Below, in pieces: positions 60,858 to 64,000 of a DNA stretch of 64,000 bases. Origin of the DNA: Campylobacter gracilis (lineage in GTDB: Bacteria; Campylobacterota; Campylobacteria; Campylobacterales; Campylobacteraceae). Location: NCBI RefSeq assembly GCF_018374135.1, contig NZ_JAHAFS010000014.1, forward strand, positions 1-64,000, given 5' to 3'. Below the pieces are notes generated by a model that saw only the letters and a list, made by a program, of their open reading frames with translations, did not search any database and was not told where the DNA came from. Every line of letters begins with the position of its first letter. The first letter of the stretch is position 1. Made by a program: the position numbers and the translations under genes.

Positions 60858-61361
60858 ATGGATAAATCAAATTTTAAAGATAGGCTTTTAGATATTATGT
60901 TTCATGTATCGCATAAACCCGTGCTTTTCCGCGATCTACTCGAAGCCAACGCCGAGTTTAACGACGGAATGCTCGTAGATCCTTCGAAGCTAAATTTTAA
61001 ATTTAACTACGGCAAATCCTACGTGATCTTTGCTTGCTTCGCATTTGTCTGCGTTATGTTTTTGATAACGCTGACGCACGCGATGTTTGAAAAGATCGAC
61101 TTTCACTTCTCCATTTTATTTACGATCATAGCGACGTCGGCGGTTTTTATCGGCTTTGATTGCTTCAAAGCGTGGGCTAGAAAAAAGCTAACCCACGAGC
61201 TCATCAAACGCGCTTGGGCGAACCATTTCCTCTACTTCCCCTACGAAAAATACAGCCGCATAGTCGAAAATATCTACAACGAAGCGCTCAAAAATGACGT
61301 GCCTAGACGCGAGCTAGAACAATACGTGCTAAGCAAAATCGTAGAAGTTGGCGAAAAATAG
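60858..61361 (+). CDS. Two-TM protein of unknown function
   Basis: 167 residues: a polar N-terminus (HKPVLFRDLLEANAEFNDGM), two membrane segments (YVIFACFAFVCVMFLITLTH and FSILFTIIATSAVFIGF) and a charged helical C-terminus (YFPYEKYSRIVENIYNEALK). Ribosome site GAAGGAAACCC. I do not recognise the family. Isolated gene. Confidence 0.8.
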   Translation: MDKSNFKDRLLDIMFHVSHKPVLFRDLLEANAEFNDGMLVDPSKLNFKFNYGKSYVIFACFAFVCVMFLITLTHAMFEKIDFHFSILFTIIATSAVFIGFDCFKAWARKKLTHELIKRAWANHFLYFPYEKYSRIVENIYNEALKNDVPRRELEQYVLSKIVEVGEK

Positions 61362-61773
61362 TTTTAAAATACCGCAAAATTATATAACACAAAACAGCAT
61401 TTCAACCCAAGCAAATTTTAAAATTTTATTGCGAGATATGCGGCACGTAGGCAAGACGTAAAAATTCTAGCTCGAAAAGCAAGCGGGTATGATGGATGAA
61501 TTCCAAATTAAAATTCTATGCCGATACAGCAAAAACTGCACCGTAAATTACGATAGATAAATTTTAATCAAAGCTTATACTTTCCTGCGCCACATTTCGC
61601 TACGGCTAAATTTCACTTCATAAAATTTATCTATCGTTTCTTAAATTCTAATCTCATTCACTTGCTGCCGATTTAGCAATCTGTATTATGTAATTGAAGT
61701 TATGTTTAACTATTTTAGGGTAAAATCACGCAATATCTAAGAGATAATATTAAATTTAAGAAAAGGATAGTTT
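61362..61773. other. 412-bp leader of the binding-protein array
   Basis: Contains AAATTTTAAAATTT-type words and, near its right end, TTTAACTATTTTAGGGTAAAAT (TAAAAT at 61721-61726), a plausible weak -10. No gene. Confidence 0.45.
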
Positions 61774-62583
61774 ATGAAACTACTTTTTTGCATTATTTTT
61801 GCACTTTGCAGCAGTGTTTTTGCGGGCAGTTTGGAGCAGATCAGATCTGCTGGAGTCGTTAAAATCGGTGTTCGTGATGGTAGGCCACCTTTTAGTGATG
61901 AAAAAAGTGGTAATTTCGAAGGCTTTGAAATCAACCTTGCAGATGCTATAGCTAAGAGCATATTCGGTGATAAGCGCGGTAGAGTCGAGTTCGTCCCTCT
62001 AAACGCCAGCGATAGGATCTCTGCATTACAAAACGATAAGGTAGATCTTGCAGTCGCTACCATCACGATAACGCAAGATAGAAAAAGGCAAATCGACTTT
62101 TCTTATCCATATTTTTCGATGAGTTTGGGAGTTTTGACACGTAAAAGCGACGGCATCAAAAGTATAGACGATCTTTCAAACAAAAAGGTCCTAGTAGAGG
62201 GTAGCGGGACTACGGCAGAAAATTTTTTGTATAAAAATAAAATCCACAATCTAATCCATTGCTCCATTACTACCGAATGCTACGATATGCTTAAACAAGG
62301 CAAAGCCGATGCTTACGTTAATGATAATCTCATCGTGTTAGCTTATTCCATTATCGATGACAACTTAGAAGTAGCAATCCAAAATCTAGGTAATCCGGAA
62401 TTCTTAGGCATTGGGGTGCGCAAAGGCAATACCGAATTGCTTGATCTGATAAATAAAGAGCTTGTTACACTTAGCAAGCAGGGCTTTTTCGAACGTTCTT
62501 ACGATGAAACTTTCAAGCCATTTTATCAAGGCGCTGCAGATAAAAAATATTTCTTACTAGATGGGCTCTATGCTATATTTTAG
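61774..62583 (+). CDS. Amino-acid ABC transporter substrate-binding protein (copy 1 of 3)
   Basis: A periplasmic type II (family 3) solute-binding protein of 269 residues. A signal peptide (LLFCIIFALCSSVFAG) precedes EQIRSAGVVKIGVRDGRPPF, FEGFEINLADAIAKSIF, LAVATITITQDRKRQIDFSY, PYFSMSLGVLTRKSDGIKSI. Such proteins bind polar amino acids for an ABC importer. It is clearly paralogous to the next two genes. No permease or ATPase gene lies upstream. Ribosome site AAAGGATAGTT. Confidence 0.92.
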   Translation: MKLLFCIIFALCSSVFAGSLEQIRSAGVVKIGVRDGRPPFSDEKSGNFEGFEINLADAIAKSIFGDKRGRVEFVPLNASDRISALQNDKVDLAVATITITQDRKRQIDFSYPYFSMSLGVLTRKSDGIKSIDDLSNKKVLVEGSGTTAENFLYKNKIHNLIHCSITTECYDMLKQGKADAYVNDNLIVLAYSIIDDNLEVAIQNLGNPEFLGIGVRKGNTELLDLINKELVTLSKQGFFERSYDETFKPFYQGAADKKYFLLDGLYAIF

Positions 62584-62677
62584 GACGGAATTTAGCAGTG
62601 TTTTATCTAACGCCTTCGACTAAAATGTCATTTATTATAAGCGGATAATATGCGAAATCCAATTTTAAGGACATAAA

Positions 62678-63484
62678 ATGAAACTACTTTTTATAGCGGT
62701 TCTATTTTGTGCGGCGCTTTTTGCCGATAGCCTAGATCAAATCAGACAAAACGGCGTCATTCGCATCGGAGTGCGCGACGCCCATCCGCCGCTTTGCGAG
62801 TCTAATGGCAGCAAATTTGAAGGATTTGAAATCGATCTTGCAAACGCGATCGCTAAAGAAATTTTCGGCAAAAAAGAGGGCAAAATCGAGTTCATCCCAC
62901 TAAGCGTAAATGATAGAATTCCATTTTTAGAGGCAAACAAGCTTGATTTAGTTATCGGTCTATTTAGCATCACCAACGAACGAAAAAGAAAGATCGATTT
63001 CTCCCTCCCCTACCTCTCCGTAAATTTGGGCGTATTAACGCGCAAAGCCGACGCTTTTACCGATATCGCGCAGCTTCATGATAAAAAGATCGTATTCGAA
63101 GGCGACGCGACGGTGGCGGAGAGATTTTTCAAAAACAAAGGATTTAAAAATTTGGGCCATTGCGCTTCGGCTAAGGAATGCTACGAAATGATTCGAAATG
63201 GCGATGCGGACGGCTATATAAACGACAATCTCATAGTGCTTGCATATTCCGTCATCGATGATACTTTAGAGGTGCCGTTTAAAAACCTAGGCCCTAGCGA
63301 TTTCATCGGCATCGGCGTGCAGAAAGACAACAAGGAACTACTTGATTTCGTCAATGCAGAGCTCATCAAGCTAAGCAAAGAGGGCTTTTTCAAAAAGGCC
63401 TACGAGCAGAGCTTTGATCCATTCTATCGCGGTACGGCGGATAAGAAATATTTTCTGCTAGATAGAATTTATAATATGCTCTAA
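62678..63484 (+). CDS. Amino-acid ABC transporter substrate-binding protein (copy 2 of 3)
   Basis: 268 residues, same layout as copy 1: signal peptide (LLFIAVLFCAALFA), then DQIRQNGVIRIGVRDAHPPL, FEGFEIDLANAIAKEIF, VIGLFSITNERKRKIDFSLP and LGVLTRKADAFTDI. It retains the CHGSAKE-like cysteine pair positions of copy 1 (HCASAKECYE versus HCSITTECYD). 94 bases separate it from copy 1. Differences in the ligand loop (PPLCESNGS versus PPFSDEKSG) suggest a different ligand. Confidence 0.92.
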   Translation: MKLLFIAVLFCAALFADSLDQIRQNGVIRIGVRDAHPPLCESNGSKFEGFEIDLANAIAKEIFGKKEGKIEFIPLSVNDRIPFLEANKLDLVIGLFSITNERKRKIDFSLPYLSVNLGVLTRKADAFTDIAQLHDKKIVFEGDATVAERFFKNKGFKNLGHCASAKECYEMIRNGDADGYINDNLIVLAYSVIDDTLEVPFKNLGPSDFIGIGVQKDNKELLDFVNAELIKLSKEGFFKKAYEQSFDPFYRGTADKKYFLLDRIYNML

Positions 63485-63583
63485 AAGCTTATTTAAATTT
63501 TAAGTTCGGTTTTTAGAATTTTAGCAAATAAAATTTCCCGCTTCATTTGAAAGCGGAAAAGAGATTAAATTTAAGGATTTGCC

Positions 63584-64000
63584 ATGAAATTGCTTCTTGC
63601 AATATTACTACCATTTATCGTTGCTTTCGCCGATAGTTTGGAACAGATCAGATCAAAAGGCGTCGTTCGCATCGGCGTTTACGACGGACAGCCTCCTTTT
63701 AGCGAGCTGAACGATGGAACTTTCGAGGGCTTTGAAGTTACGATGGCACAGGTCATAGCAAATGATCTTTTCGGCGAAAAAGGCGGCAGAATCGAACTTG
63801 TGCCGATGAAAGTCGAGGATAGAATTCCAGCACTAGTAAACAACCACGTAGATATCGTCATCGCTACGATTACCATTACGCCTGAACGCGCGCAGCAGAT
63901 CGATTTTTCAACACCGTATTTTTCGGTAAATCTTGGAGTTTTAACCCGCAAGGCTGATAGAATAAAATCCTTAGCCGATCTACGAGAGAAAAGAATTTTA
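63584..64000 (+). CDS. Amino-acid ABC transporter substrate-binding protein (copy 3 of 3, cut by window end)
   Basis: The first 139 codons of a third paralogue are present: signal peptide (LLLAILLPFIVAFA), EQIRSKGVVRIGVYDGQPPF, FEGFEVTMAQVIANDLF, DIVIATITITPERAQQIDFS, LGVLTRKADRIKSL. ATG 63584 has TTAAGGATTTG upstream. It starts 99 bases after copy 2. The right window edge cuts it at about the middle; transporter genes may follow. Confidence 0.92.
   Translation, partial: MKLLLAILLPFIVAFADSLEQIRSKGVVRIGVYDGQPPFSELNDGTFEGFEVTMAQVIANDLFGEKGGRIELVPMKVEDRIPALVNNHVDIVIATITITPERAQQIDFSTPYFSVNLGVLTRKADRIKSLADLREKRIL

Noticed and set aside
1..64000. tRNA, rRNA, CRISPR array, insertion sequence or phage genes
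   Set aside because: I looked for cloverleaf-like GTTCGAATC arms, regularly spaced repeats, transposase motifs and integrase motifs and found none; a tRNA scan and IS search would settle it.

Overview
This window looks like chromosome from a Campylobacter with a fairly high GC content for the genus. The protein repertoire is typically campylobacterial: PEB4-type PPIase, an HP0242-like knotted-dimer protein, the gene order DUF2018-ispB-hemA-proS and ilvI-ilvH-lpxD, and AspA with a Dcu transporter. The intergenic DNA is saturated with AAATTT/AAATTTTAAAATTT words. An oral species such as C. gracilis, C. showae or C. rectus would fit; that placement is inference from memory, not a database result. 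No rRNA, tRNA, CRISPR array, insertion sequence or prophage was seen.

Layout. 1-5.3 kb, minus strand: a partial unknown gene, an MmcQ/YjbR protein with RarA, then a sulfur module metY-rrf2-cysK behind a strong sigma70-like promoter. 5.4-12 kb, plus strand: a small helical protein with a HAD phosphatase, then DUF2018-ispB-hemA-proS with overlapping genes. 12-14.5 kb: a decayed stretch with two frameshifted genes. 14.5-20.6 kb, minus: quinone reductase, peptidase E-like protein, lpxD, ilvH, ilvI, and a secreted helix-hairpin-helix/polyproline protein. 20.7-24.6 kb, plus: pta-ackA and a membrane-protein gene split by an amber codon. 24.9-32.2 kb, minus: a MXKDX-repeat periplasmic protein with a two-component system, metN with diaminopimelate dehydrogenase, a 47-residue membrane protein, and valS. 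32.4-39.2 kb, plus: metQ behind a perfect TTGACA-17-TATAAT promoter, peb4, dedA, aspA, dcu and a flavodoxin-fold oxidoreductase.

39.2-43.6 kb, minus, is an accessory stretch: gene remnants, a frameshifted SMI1/KNR4 (SUKH) gene, an LRR protein and an exported dual-specificity phosphatase. 43.9-48.7 kb holds a DIP1984 gene, a three-lipoprotein operon (CsgG-like, DUF4810, DUF799) divergent from a second two-component system, and a 27-residue membrane peptide. 49-61.4 kb is a mosaic: membrane proteins, a TauE/SafE permease, a flotillin, an orphan metal/siderophore-type binding protein, an ICMT-like protein, an NlpC/P60 lipoprotein divergent from a PIF1-like helicase, a DUF3137 protein and a D-amino-acid aminotransferase. 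From 61.8 kb to the edge are three tandem paralogous amino-acid-binding proteins, the last cut by the window end.

Metabolically the genes fit an amino-acid and fumarate/aspartate user: aspartate to fumarate (AspA, Dcu), acetate overflow (Pta-AckA), sulfide assimilation into cysteine and homocysteine (CysK, MetY), methionine uptake (MetN, MetQ), branched-chain amino acid synthesis (IlvIH) and one-step meso-DAP synthesis (Ddh). The least conventional features are: (1) low-complexity, repeat-built insertions inside core enzymes (HemA, IspB, Pta, a HAD phosphatase) that use the same DNA words as the intergenic regions; (2) several broken genes, three of whose frameshifts fall in 4-base G/C runs; (3) the lipoprotein triad next to a two-component system whose kinase has almost no periplasmic loop.
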